Assembly (NCBI GenBank): GCA_029983925.1
Contig: JASBYO010000001.1
Coordinates: 1 to 64,000 of the forward strand
DNA from: Flexilinea sp.
GTDB lineage: Bacteria > Chloroflexota > Anaerolineae > Anaerolineales > Anaerolineaceae
Direction of reading: 5' to 3'
DNA: 64,000 nucleotides
The translations under genes were made by a program, and so were the position numbers. How positions within the stretch are numbered: position 1 is the stretch's first letter; each line of letters opens with the position of its first letter. The notes beneath the pieces were generated by a model. That model saw only the letters and a list, made by a program, of their open reading frames with translations, had not been told where the DNA came from and did not search any database. Positions 53,686-62,197 of the stretch are shown piece after piece.

Positions 53686-54984
53686 ATGAAAAAGTTGCTG
53701 TCGCTGTTATTTGCTGTTCTGCTTATTTGTCTGTCGCTGAATTCCGTTTCGGCGGCTCCCGCCGCTCAGAAAACGACGCTTAGCGTATTAATTCATCAGA
53801 ATCCGCCGATGGTCGCGTTCATGGAGGCGTTTAACGCCAAGTTCGAGGAAAAATACCCGGATATTAAGATCGATATGGCGGTCGTTAACGCGAACGACCT
53901 GAGTACGGTTACGCAGACGCGCCTGACTGCGAACGATATCGACGTGATCGACGTTTTCGGTTTCGCGAACGGCGTCCAACCGTACATGAAGAACGTCGAC
54001 GCGCCGAATTGGCAGCAGCTGATCGAGGCCGGTCTGCTGATGGATCTGAGCGATTTGCCGTTCGTTCAGAACTATGACGCCGCGACGGTTGCCGACGCGG
54101 GGTCTTTTGACGGGAAAGTGTATGAGGTGAATCTCGGCCGCGTTTCGTATAGCGGTATCTATTACAACAAGGAGATGTTCGCGGAAAAAGGACTTTCTGC
54201 GCCGACGACCTGGAGCGAACTGGTCGACGCCTGCAAGGCGTTTGCTGAGGATGGGATCCCCTGCATGACCGCCGGCGGAAAAGACGGCTGGCCGATTTTT
54301 GTCGGCGCTTACGGCCTGATCGGGTCGGTTTATCCGGACCAGGCGGCGCTTGTAGAAGGGTTATGGACGGGAAGCTTGAAATGGAACGATGAAAAATCGC
54401 TGGAGATGTGGGAAAAGATGAAAATCTACGCCCAGGACATGATGGAGGCCGGAGCCAGCGGCGTCGCCGGTGACGCCGCGCCGGGCCGCTTCGCGTCGGG
54501 CGCGGTCGCGATGTTCCCCGGAGGGACCTGGTACGCGGCGGCGATCGAAGAAATCGCCCCGGAACTGGATTGGGGTTATATTCCTTTCCCGGGTTCGGAT
54601 GATTCCGCCGACAATCAATACTTGTTTGGAAAGTATGACCAGGGTTGGTCGATTGCGGCGAAAACGCCGAATCGCGACGCCGCGATTGCATACTTGAGCG
54701 AGTTTTCCGATCCGGACAATTATCAGGAATTCGTTACGGCGGTCGGTTTCATCCCGACTCAGCCGACCGCGAAACTGGATACACGGATCGGGAACGAGGT
54801 TGCGCCGTATCTCGAAAACTTCCGCGTCGGTTACGAACAATATTGGGTCGCGCCCAAGGGGGCCGGGCAGTTCGCCAATCCCTGGGCGTCCTATTTCAAG
54901 CCGTTCGGTACCTATGACGACGCGCAGACGTTAGCCGACAAAGCGCAGGCGGATCTTCAGTCGGGACTTGACGCGCTGAAATAG
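53686..54984 (+). CDS. Carbohydrate ABC transporter substrate-binding protein (family 1)
   Basis: 432 residues. The signal peptide MKKLLSLLFAVLLICLSLNS ends near VSAAPA; no lipobox is seen. The mature part begins TTLSVLIHQNPPMVAFMEAF and has GKVYEVNLGRVSYSGIYYNKEMF and GAVAMFPGGTWYAAAIEE, both characteristic of oligosaccharide-binding proteins of the MalE/UgpB group. AAGGAG precedes the ATG. With the two permeases and two GH16 enzymes downstream, oligosaccharides from beta-1,3/1,4-glucan are the likely ligand. No ATPase gene is in this cluster, so a shared MsiK-like ATPase from elsewhere must be used. Confidence 0.93.
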   Translation: MKKLLSLLFAVLLICLSLNSVSAAPAAQKTTLSVLIHQNPPMVAFMEAFNAKFEEKYPDIKIDMAVVNANDLSTVTQTRLTANDIDVIDVFGFANGVQPYMKNVDAPNWQQLIEAGLLMDLSDLPFVQNYDAATVADAGSFDGKVYEVNLGRVSYSGIYYNKEMFAEKGLSAPTTWSELVDACKAFAEDGIPCMTAGGKDGWPIFVGAYGLIGSVYPDQAALVEGLWTGSLKWNDEKSLEMWEKMKIYAQDMMEAGASGVAGDAAPGRFASGAVAMFPGGTWYAAAIEEIAPELDWGYIPFPGSDDSADNQYLFGKYDQGWSIAAKTPNRDAAIAYLSEFSDPDNYQEFVTAVGFIPTQPTAKLDTRIGNEVAPYLENFRVGYEQYWVAPKGAGQFANPWASYFKPFGTYDDAQTLADKAQADLQSGLDALK

Positions 54985-55067
54985 CTTCGTCTTTTGCGTG
55001 CGCAGGCGAAGCGTCTTGAAAAACAAACGCGGTCCCTCGAGCGCTGAAGCCGCGCCGGGGACCGCGT
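54984..55067 (+). terminator. Two stem-loops after the glucan-binding protein gene
   Basis: A 6-bp hairpin GCTTCG/CGAAGC (54984-55012) is followed by a perfect 10-bp hairpin ACGCGGTCCC/GGGACCGCGT (55027-55067). Neither has a T-run; partial termination or mRNA protection is likely. Confidence 0.65.
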
Positions 55068-55104
55068 AAGCGGCTCGGAGCGAACGATCGAACGGGGGAC
55101 TGAG

Positions 55105-56031
55105 ATGAATTACTATTTCGGAAGAGGCGGCGCGAAGCTTATCCCTTATCTTTTGCTGTTGCCGGGAGTTGCCGTTTATTTTCTGATTTCGCTTGGTCCG
55201 TCGATCGCGACGTCGCTTTATTCGCTGACAGACGCGACCGGAATTCAAGGCGCGCCGATCCGTTGGATCGGACTTGAAAATTATCGCGAGTTCTTGTTCA
55301 TGGGGCAGGCGTCCCGGGACAATCTGGACGCGTTGGGGCGGACGTTGATTTTTTGTCTTTGCGTAACCGTTATTCAATTCGTTTTAGGTTTGGCCGCGGC
55401 CGTTATTTTAAATCAGAAGCTGCGCGGGCGGAATTTTTTCCGGACGCTGTACTTTATGCCGGTTATCTACGGCGTCGTTATCCAGGGATTGATGTGGACG
55501 CTTTTCCTGTATCCGTTGGGAGGTCCGATGGCGAACCTGCTGCGATGGTTCGGCGGCCGATCGGAATTTTTAGGCGGCCAGCCGGCGGAAGCGTTCGCTT
55601 GGGTCATCGTCGTTCAAATCTGGGCGAATATGGGGATCACGATGATGATCTTTCTTGCCGGGCTGCAGACGATCTCATCCGAATTGTACGAGGCGGCTGT
55701 CATTGACGGCGCGGGTGGCTGGCAGCTGTTCCGAAACGTGATCTGGCCGCTTCTCACGCCGAGCGTCAACACCAATTTGACGCTGAATCTGATCGGTTCG
55801 CTTCAGGCATGGCAGCTGTTTATGATTTTACTGGGCTATCGAAACGGGACGCAGGTTTTAGGTTACCTGATTTACGCAACCGGTTTCGGACAAACCTCGG
55901 GGAGCGTTACGACCAGTTTCCGGCAAGGCTACGCCGCCGCCGCGTCGATGGTCCTGTTTTTCCTGGTTCTGGCGATCGGGCTGCCGGTTCAGCGTTTCCT
56001 CCGCCGGCGGGAAGAAAGGATCCTGGGATGA
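55105..56031 (+). CDS. Carbohydrate ABC transporter permease 1 (MalF/UgpA type)
   Basis: 308 residues with six hydrophobic segments. The coupling EAA loop reads ELYEAAVIDGAGGWQLFRNV, followed by IWPLLTPSV, as expected for binding-protein-dependent permeases of this class. It forms a heterodimer with permease 2, whose ATG overlaps its stop (ATGA). Confidence 0.94.
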   Translation: MNYYFGRGGAKLIPYLLLLPGVAVYFLISLGPSIATSLYSLTDATGIQGAPIRWIGLENYREFLFMGQASRDNLDALGRTLIFCLCVTVIQFVLGLAAAVILNQKLRGRNFFRTLYFMPVIYGVVIQGLMWTLFLYPLGGPMANLLRWFGGRSEFLGGQPAEAFAWVIVVQIWANMGITMMIFLAGLQTISSELYEAAVIDGAGGWQLFRNVIWPLLTPSVNTNLTLNLIGSLQAWQLFMILLGYRNGTQVLGYLIYATGFGQTSGSVTTSFRQGYAAAASMVLFFLVLAIGLPVQRFLRRREERILG

Positions 56032-56867
56032 AAAAGACTGCGGGCGCGACACGGCTGCGCCTGAATTGGGGGGAAGTTTTCTCTTATATCTTCCTGATCC
56101 TTTTGGCGGCGGCGTACTTAGGCCCGATTTTAATGCTGTTGAATACGTCTTTGAAGACGATGCCTTCGTTCATGCGCGACGCGACGGCTTTCGCGAAAGA
56201 ATTGAACTTCAAGAATTTCGCCGACGCATGGGTCAAGGCGAATTTCCCGAAATATTTGCTGAATACGATGATTTACGCCGTTTCGGCGACGCTGATCTAT
56301 ATTGTAACTTCCGTTTTCGTGACGTTCCCGATTGCGCGCGGTTATGTCAAGTGCGCGAATCTGCTGCTGACGCTCTACGTCGTCGCGCTCTTCCTTCCGC
56401 CTTCGCTGATCCCTCAGTTTCAGCTGATTCTCAATCTGGGACTGTACAACAATCCGATCGGATATATCCTTCTCTTTCTCGTTAACCCGATGGGGGTCAT
56501 GATCCTGGTGAATTTTATTAAGACGCTGCCGCGGGAGCTGGACGAAGCGGCGGCGTTAGAGGGCTGCGGCTATTTTCGTTTCGTTGTGTCGATCGTTTTC
56601 CCGCTGATCCGTCCCGCGATCGCGACGGTCGTCGTTTTGCATTCGATCGGAATTTGGAACGAGATTATCGCTCCGACGATCTACCTGACGAATAAAAATT
56701 ATTATCCGATCACGCGCGGTCTGATCGTTTTCCAGGGCGTATACGGGAGCAACTGGCCGACGTTGGCGGCCGCCGTATTGATGTTGACGGCTCCGATGAT
56801 GATTTTGTTCCTGTTTTTGCAGCGATACATCGTGTCCGGGCTGACGAGCGGTTCGGTTAAGGGCTGA
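56028..56867 (+). CDS. Carbohydrate ABC transporter permease 2 (MalG/UgpE type)
   Basis: 279 residues from the ATG at 56028, which overlaps the end of permease 1; the much longer upstream frame is an overlap artefact. Six hydrophobic segments and the EAA loop ELDEAAALEGCGYFRFVVSI with IVFPLIRPA are seen. It is followed by the first GH16 gene after 38 bases. Confidence 0.94.
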   Translation: MKKTAGATRLRLNWGEVFSYIFLILLAAAYLGPILMLLNTSLKTMPSFMRDATAFAKELNFKNFADAWVKANFPKYLLNTMIYAVSATLIYIVTSVFVTFPIARGYVKCANLLLTLYVVALFLPPSLIPQFQLILNLGLYNNPIGYILLFLVNPMGVMILVNFIKTLPRELDEAAALEGCGYFRFVVSIVFPLIRPAIATVVVLHSIGIWNEIIAPTIYLTNKNYYPITRGLIVFQGVYGSNWPTLAAAVLMLTAPMMILFLFLQRYIVSGLTSGSVKG

Positions 56868-56905
56868 ATGTTCTGTTTCTGATTTCGGATAAACGCGGAG
56901 GATTG

Positions 56906-57766
56906 ATGTCGAAAGATCGTTTTTTCGGTAAAGGTCTGAGCCGGTTCTTTCCGGTCTTCCTGCTGCTTTCGCAGCTGGCGCTTCCCGCCGCGGCTCTGGT
57001 CTCGGTCGTTCGCGCGGCCGACGCCGGCGCGAACGGCGCGGAAAAAGAAGGTTACGAATTAATCTGGCAGGATGAGTTTGACGGCGCGGCGATCGATCCG
57101 GCGAACTGGACGTTCGATCTGGGCGCGGGAGGCTGGGGGAACGGCGAATCGCAGTATTATACCGACCGTTCGGAGAACGCGGCCGTTTTGGACGGGACGT
57201 TGGTTATCAGCGCGCTTCAGGAGAAGTATGACGGTTCGTATTACACGTCGGCGCGGCTTAAAACGGAAGGGCTGCGCGCGTTTCGCTACGGTTGGATCGA
57301 GGCGCGGGTAAAAGTCCCGGAAGGAAAAGGTTTATGGCCGGCGGTTTGGCTGCTTGGAGCCGATTTTAATCGGATCGGCTGGCCGGATTGCGGCGAGATC
57401 GATATTATGGAGTATATCGGAAACGAACCCGATCTTATCATGGGTACGGCGCACGGTCCGGGTTACAGCGGCCCTCTGGGGTTCAGCCGCTGGAACCGGC
57501 GCGAGCTCAATATCGCAGATGAATTTCATACGTACGCGATCGATTGGACGGCGGATCGGATCGACTGGTACTTTGACGGCGAACATTATTATACGTTTCA
57601 GAAAGAGGATATCGGTGAGCGGGAGTGGGTCTTTAATCGTCCTTTTTTTATTCTGCTGAACTTGGCGGTCGGCGGCCAGCTTCCCGGTCCGGTCGGTCTC
57701 GACGTAACTTTCCCGAAACAGTATTTGATCGATTACGTTCGCGTTTATCGAAAGGTTGAAAAATGA
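56906..57766 (+). CDS. Secreted GH16 endo-beta-1,3(4)-glucanase
   Basis: 286 residues from the ATG at 56906; a TTG one codon earlier is less likely. An N-terminal signal segment (FFPVFLLLSQLALPAAALVS) ends near VRAADA. The catalytic motif GEIDIMEYIG is intact (Glu164 nucleophile, Asp166, Glu169 acid/base), and the family start ELIWQDEFDG and the later FHTYAIDWTADRIDWYFDG are present. It cuts laminarin- or lichenan-type beta-glucans outside the cell, and the products feed the importer encoded just upstream. It overlaps the second GH16 gene by four bases. Confidence 0.94.
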   Translation: MSKDRFFGKGLSRFFPVFLLLSQLALPAAALVSVVRAADAGANGAEKEGYELIWQDEFDGAAIDPANWTFDLGAGGWGNGESQYYTDRSENAAVLDGTLVISALQEKYDGSYYTSARLKTEGLRAFRYGWIEARVKVPEGKGLWPAVWLLGADFNRIGWPDCGEIDIMEYIGNEPDLIMGTAHGPGYSGPLGFSRWNRRELNIADEFHTYAIDWTADRIDWYFDGEHYYTFQKEDIGEREWVFNRPFFILLNLAVGGQLPGPVGLDVTFPKQYLIDYVRVYRKVEK

Positions 57767-58554
57767 ATCGGAAGTCCGAAGTGATTTTCTTTGACGATTT
57801 TACCGGAAAAGAATTAGATCGTAAGCGCTGGAACGTCGAGGTGACCGGTCCGGTCTATAACCAGGAACAGCAGGCGTACGTCGATTCAAGAGAGACGATT
57901 TACCTGATTTCCGGCGCGGATCAGGGCGCGAACGGCGCGCTCGTCCTTCATCCGCGTTGGCGCCCCGGAACGGAGACCGCCGACGGCGTCCGCTTCGATT
58001 TTGTTTCCGGGCGGATCAACACGCGCGGAAAAGTCGGCTTCACTTACGGCAGTATCTCCGCGCGGATCCGGCTAAGCGCCGGCGTCGGGCTTTGGCCGGC
58101 TTTTTGGGCGTTAGGGTTCGGGGTATGGCCGGGCTGCGGCGAGATCGATATCATGGAGAACGTCGGCGCTCCGGAATGGGTGAGCGCCGCGGTTCACGGT
58201 CCGGGATATTCCGGCGATGCGGGACTCGCGAATAATTATTATTTTCAACCGGGCGAGGATATTGCCGGGTGGCATGTTTACGCCGTCGACTGGCTGCCGA
58301 GCGGCGAGATGATTTTTAAGGTGGACGGGCGGCTGATTTACCGCGTTACGTATCCGATGATCGAATTTTTCGGCGGATGGGCGTTCGACAACGAAAAATA
58401 TCTGATTTTGAATTTCGCGCTCGGCGGGGCGTATCCGTTCAAAGTCAACGGCGTGCGCGCCCCGTATTTCGGTCTTCCCAGCGAAACGGTTGCGAAAATC
58501 CAAAACAACGACGCACGCATGACGGTCGATTGGGTCAAAGTCAGCCGGGTTTGA
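57763..58554 (+). CDS. GH16 beta-glucanase without signal peptide
   Basis: 263 residues. The fold start EVIFFDDFTGKELDRKRWNV begins almost at the N-terminus, so no signal peptide fits. The catalytic motif GEIDIMENVG is intact (Glu127, Asp129, Glu132). Its overlap (ATGA) with the secreted GH16 gene shows that they are co-expressed. It may act inside the cell on imported oligosaccharides, or be exported by another route. Its sequence is clearly different from its neighbour, so this is not a recent duplication. Confidence 0.92.
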   Translation: MNRKSEVIFFDDFTGKELDRKRWNVEVTGPVYNQEQQAYVDSRETIYLISGADQGANGALVLHPRWRPGTETADGVRFDFVSGRINTRGKVGFTYGSISARIRLSAGVGLWPAFWALGFGVWPGCGEIDIMENVGAPEWVSAAVHGPGYSGDAGLANNYYFQPGEDIAGWHVYAVDWLPSGEMIFKVDGRLIYRVTYPMIEFFGGWAFDNEKYLILNFALGGAYPFKVNGVRAPYFGLPSETVAKIQNNDARMTVDWVKVSRV

Positions 58555-58586
58555 CGTCGGCGCGGAACGGATCCGGCGCCGTCGTC

Positions 58587-58928
58587 TTAATCGCCTGTCT
58601 CCGTTTTCGGCGCTTTCTTTTTCCTGGGTTTCGGGAGCGCGGTAACGGGGAGCAGCGTTTCGATCACGGCTTTCGCCAATTCGCCGTCGTCGATGTCGAG
58701 GATGTAATGTTCCTTTGCGCCGGGATAGGGGCATCCTTTCTCCGCCGCCGCCAGGAGCGTTGCGACGCAGGGAAGGATCTTCACGTAGACGGTGTTGTCG
58801 CAGACGAGAAGGATCGGTTTATCGTCGACGTAGATCATGTAATCCCCGAACATTTTCCGGTAGCGGACGCTGCCGACGCCGGAAATCTGATCGCAGATGT
58901 AAACGATGAAGTCAAGGTTGGACGTCAT
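58587..58928 (-). CDS. TfoX N-terminal-domain protein
   Basis: 113 residues from the ATG at 58928; a TTG six codons earlier is possible. The sequence VRYRKMFGDYMIYVDDKPIL, then VCDNTVYVK and PYPGAKEHYILD match the TfoX_N fold. Full TfoX (Sxy) is a competence regulator, but short stand-alone members like this are common in anaerobes and have no known role. The C-terminus is Lys/Pro-rich (KPRKKKAPK). It is convergent with the GH16 genes. Confidence 0.85.
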   Translation of the reverse strand: MTSNLDFIVYICDQISGVGSVRYRKMFGDYMIYVDDKPILLVCDNTVYVKILPCVATLLAAAEKGCPYPGAKEHYILDIDDGELAKAVIETLLPVTALPKPRKKKAPKTETGD

Positions 58929-58976
58929 ACTGCCGCTGCCTTTCAATTTTATCTTATTGCGTGCCGATAAAGATTG

Positions 58977-59010
58977 AAAAACAGCTTCGATCTTCTTTGT
59001 CTCGAAGCTG
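58977..59010 (-). terminator. Terminator of tpiA
   Basis: On the minus strand the perfect 9-bp arms CAGCTTCGA/TCGAAGCTG are followed by TTTTT. It lies 30 bases after the tpiA stop. Confidence 0.85.
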
Positions 59011-59039
59011 TCCTGAATTTATCGCGCGGACCTTCGGCT

Positions 59040-59801
59040 TTATTTCGCCGCGGCGTTGACGATTTCCATAAAATCGCCGGCTTTCAGGCTGGCGCCGCCG
59101 ACGAGCGCGCCGTCGATATCCGGCTGCCCGAAGAATTCGGCCGCGTTGTTCCCCTTGACCGAACCGCCGTAAAGGACGCGGATCGCCTGAGCCGCGTCTT
59201 CGCCGTACATTTCGGCGTACGGTTTGCGGATGGTTTCGGCGATCACCTGATTCGCCTGCGGACCGGTCGCGGCGAGGCCGGTTCCGATCGCCCAGACGGG
59301 TTCGTAAGCGACGATAACTTTCGCGGCGTCCGCGGCGGATAATCCTTTCAGTCCCGCTTTAACCTGGCGCGCGACGACTTCGGCGGTTTTCCCGGATTGG
59401 TTCTCTTCGAGCGTTTCGCCGACGCAAACGATTGGCGTCAAACCGTTCGCCAACGCGGCGAGCGTTTTCTTGTTGACGGTTTCGTCGGTTTCGCCGAAAT
59501 AGGTGCGGCGTTCGCTGTGGCCGATGATGACGTATTCGCCGAGTTCTGCGACCATGTTGGGGGCGACTTCGCCGGTAAACGCGCCTTTTTCTTCCCAGTA
59601 GAGATCCTGCGCGCCGCAGCCGACGCCGCTGCCCTTGAGCAGGGTCGAAACCGCGTTAAGAGCGGTAAACGGCGGGCAGACGACGCGTTCGACCGCGGTC
59701 TGGGCTTTTAAGGCAGGTAAAAGTTCTTCAATTAAAGCCGTCGCGTTTTTGACCGTCATGTTCATTTTCCAGTTTCCGGCGACCATCGGGGTTCGTTTCA
59801 T
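59040..59801 (-). CDS. tpiA: Triosephosphate isomerase
   Basis: 253 residues from the ATG at 59801, eight bases after AGGAG; the frame runs further upstream but without family sequence. The substrate Lys is in AGNWKMN, the catalytic His in IIGHSERR, and the catalytic Glu in VIVAYEPVWAIGTG; the phosphate loop YGGSVKGNN is near the C-terminus. It interconverts dihydroxyacetone phosphate and glyceraldehyde 3-phosphate. It is monocistronic with its own terminator. Confidence 0.97.
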   Translation of the reverse strand: MKRTPMVAGNWKMNMTVKNATALIEELLPALKAQTAVERVVCPPFTALNAVSTLLKGSGVGCGAQDLYWEEKGAFTGEVAPNMVAELGEYVIIGHSERRTYFGETDETVNKKTLAALANGLTPIVCVGETLEENQSGKTAEVVARQVKAGLKGLSAADAAKVIVAYEPVWAIGTGLAATGPQANQVIAETIRKPYAEMYGEDAAQAIRVLYGGSVKGNNAAEFFGQPDIDGALVGGASLKAGDFMEIVNAAAK

Positions 59802-59976
59802 CTTGATTTCTCCTATCGTTTTGTCCGTTGATTTCCCTGATTCGGGATGATTTCGGGCTGATTTGTCTTCTATACATAATTCTACCATCTTGGGGCGCGG
59901 AATCTCTCCGATTGACGGAATATTGCGGCGCCGCGGCTTCGTCTTGCGGATCGGAAATTCTAAAATCATGGTATGA

Positions 59977-60540
59977 ATGTTGCATAATAAGATTTTGATG
60001 AGCAGGCGAACGCGACTAAATAAAATATTGCGATGGGTCATCTTGTGGATCGGGGCGCTTGGCTTAAGCGGCTGCAAAATGCCGATGCGCGAAGGGATGC
60101 CGGCTTTATTTATCCCGCCGACGCTGGTCGCGACCGCGTTCCGGACGCCGACGCCCGATTTATTTCAGCCGACGCCGGATCCGCGCGCGAATTGTACGAA
60201 TAATTTGATGTTTATTGAAGACGTGACGATCCCGGACGGAATGGTCGTTCAACCGGGCGCGGAAATTGTTAAAAAGTGGAAGGTTCAGAATACGGGCGAC
60301 TGCGATTGGAATTCGCGGTACTCGCTGCGGCGGATCAGCGGCGACAGCATGGGAGCTGAAGATCGATATAAGCTGATTCAGCTTCAGCCGGGAGAAGAGG
60401 GAATTATCGAAATTACCTTTACCGCGCCGGAATATATCGGCGCGTATTACAGCGGCTGGCAGGCGTTCGACCATCGCAATCAACGGTTCGGCGTCGATAT
60501 TTATATTGAAATATACGTCAATCCGCAGGCGCAAAATTAA
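59977..60540 (+). CDS. Short NBR1-type Ig-like lipoprotein
   Basis: 187 residues (180 if the ATG at 59998 is used; no clear ribosome site decides). A hydrophobic segment ends in the lipobox LSGC. After a short Pro/Thr-rich stretch (TPTPDLFQPTPDP) it has one NBR1-type Ig domain: EDVTIPDGMVVQPGAEIVKK, KVQNTGDCDWNSRYSLR, and GAYYSGWQAFDHRNQRFG. It lacks the extra C-terminal domain and the helical stalk of the 18-22 kb paralogues, so it is the minimal form. It ends 13 bases before the tandem C39-like gene and is likely co-transcribed with it. Confidence 0.87.
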   Translation: MLHNKILMSRRTRLNKILRWVILWIGALGLSGCKMPMREGMPALFIPPTLVATAFRTPTPDLFQPTPDPRANCTNNLMFIEDVTIPDGMVVQPGAEIVKKWKVQNTGDCDWNSRYSLRRISGDSMGAEDRYKLIQLQPGEEGIIEITFTAPEYIGAYYSGWQAFDHRNQRFGVDIYIEIYVNPQAQN

Positions 60541-60553
60541 ATTGAGGGGAATC

Positions 60554-62197
60554 ATGAAGCGATCGATTATCTTTCTGACGTGTTTATGGATGCTGTTCGT
60601 TGGCGCCGTTCCGGTTCGCGCCGCGCTGGACGAAACGATTCCGAATCGGATTCGTTCGTATACGTCCCGCCCGATGGAACTGACGCTGATCAGCGAGGCG
60701 CAGTCGGCTTCTGATTTAGCGGGATTTTATGGCTTCGAACTCAGTGCGTTGGAAATCATGAGCTTGCTTCCCGTCAGCGACGATCCGACGCTGGGATTTG
60801 TCGGCGATCCGCGCGGGAAGCCGTCGCTGCCGCCGAATTCCTACGGCGTTTATCCGGATCCGTTGGCGAAAACGCTGACGATGGCGGGGATCCCGGCGAT
60901 ATCGATCGCGGACTGGACGATAGACGAGCTGAAGACGGCGGTCGCCGACGGTCATCCGGTGATCTGCTGGGTCGTCGGCAATACCGCGCCGGGAAAACGC
61001 GTCGTTTATCGGAGCGAGGCCGGAAACGAAGTTTTCGTCGCGGAACAGATGAATACCGTCACGGTCGACGGGTTCAATGACCGCGGATTTTCGGTTTGGG
61101 ACAACGGCGAAAATTATTTTCGGACATTTAAAGATTTCGATACTTCATGGAAAATTTTAGGTTATCAGGCGCTTCGGATCCTGAACGGACCTGAGGCGGG
61201 GCTCGAAGCGAAAGCGACGGTCGTCCCGTTAGCGCCTTATCCGGCGGCGGATCAAGCCGGAACGGCGCTTTTACCCTATCCGAACGAGAAACCGGCCGAA
61301 CCGTCCCGGAACGCCCCGGCCCCGGCCGGCAGAGAAAATACATGGTGGAACGAAGGCGCGGACTCATATTGGCGCTCGTCGAAAAAGGACCTTGAAAACG
61401 CCGGGAAACTTCCCGGAACGTCGTTCTGGAACGACGAAACGATCGAATTATTCGGTCAGCTCCCGGAGGTTCATCCGACTTACAGCCCGGATTTTAACGT
61501 GAACGAATATCAGACTTGGCTTTGGAACGAGCCGGTACCGTCCGTTCCGAACGCGGACCTGCCGTGGCAGGGCGCTTATTCGGATTGGGGCGGCGCGCCG
61601 TTTGGGCGTTTTGATCTGGATACGGGCGGCTTCGTGCCGGCGGCGGCGATCGAAGGTTTTGTCGGTTACGCCCAATCGTATAATCTGGATTGCGAAACGC
61701 GTTCGGCGGTCGATCTGGCGGCTTTTTTCGGCATTCATATCGATCATATGACGTTTCTGACCGCGCTTCCGAAATCGGACGACCCGAACGAAGGTTTCGT
61801 CGGGAATTATTGGGATCCGCGCGGCGGTTTGCCGCCGCAGGGGTACGGCGTTTATGAGCAGCCGGTCGCGGGATTATTAACCGCGTTCGGCTTTCCGGCG
61901 GTCGGCGTATCGAATTTCACCTGGGATCAGCTCAAGGCGCAGATCGGCGCCGGAAATCCGGTCATGGCGTGGGTCGTCGGTTCGACCGAAGGCGGCGCGC
62001 CGGTTTCTTATACGCCGTCGAACGGCCGGCCGACAACGGTCGCCAAGTTCCAGCATACGGTCATCGTGGTCGGATATGACGAGAACGCGGGAACGGTAAC
62101 GCTTCAGGACGGCGGGCAGCGCTATACGCGGACGATTCAGACGTTCCTGAATTCGTGGGGAATCCTCGGAAATCGGGCGCTGTTCCGGGCGAATTAA
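60554..62197 (+). CDS. Secreted protein with two C39-like peptidase domains, the first inactive
   Basis: 547 residues from the ATG at 60554, after GAGGGG. The signal peptide MKRSIIFLTCLWMLFVGAVP ends near VRAAL. Two homologous Peptidase_C39_2-like domains follow, at about residues 35-210 and 365-545, joined by a Pro/Trp-rich linker. In the second, Cys380 (NLDCETRSA) and His501 (FQHTVIVVGYD) form the expected dyad. In the first, the aligned residues are Ser47 and Asn167, so it should not be catalytic. Both share GFVGxxxDPRG and a GYGVY-like element. It is probably an extracellular thiol peptidase or amidase with a binding pseudo-domain. Confidence 0.88.
   Translation: MKRSIIFLTCLWMLFVGAVPVRAALDETIPNRIRSYTSRPMELTLISEAQSASDLAGFYGFELSALEIMSLLPVSDDPTLGFVGDPRGKPSLPPNSYGVYPDPLAKTLTMAGIPAISIADWTIDELKTAVADGHPVICWVVGNTAPGKRVVYRSEAGNEVFVAEQMNTVTVDGFNDRGFSVWDNGENYFRTFKDFDTSWKILGYQALRILNGPEAGLEAKATVVPLAPYPAADQAGTALLPYPNEKPAEPSRNAPAPAGRENTWWNEGADSYWRSSKKDLENAGKLPGTSFWNDETIELFGQLPEVHPTYSPDFNVNEYQTWLWNEPVPSVPNADLPWQGAYSDWGGAPFGRFDLDTGGFVPAAAIEGFVGYAQSYNLDCETRSAVDLAAFFGIHIDHMTFLTALPKSDDPNEGFVGNYWDPRGGLPPQGYGVYEQPVAGLLTAFGFPAVGVSNFTWDQLKAQIGAGNPVMAWVVGSTEGGAPVSYTPSNGRPTTVAKFQHTVIVVGYDENAGTVTLQDGGQRYTRTIQTFLNSWGILGNRALFRAN

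Noticed and set aside
55809-56867. Longer version of permease 2 starting at 55809
   Set aside because: It would overlap permease 1 by over 200 bases; the ATG at 56028 gives the normal family N-terminus with ATGA coupling.
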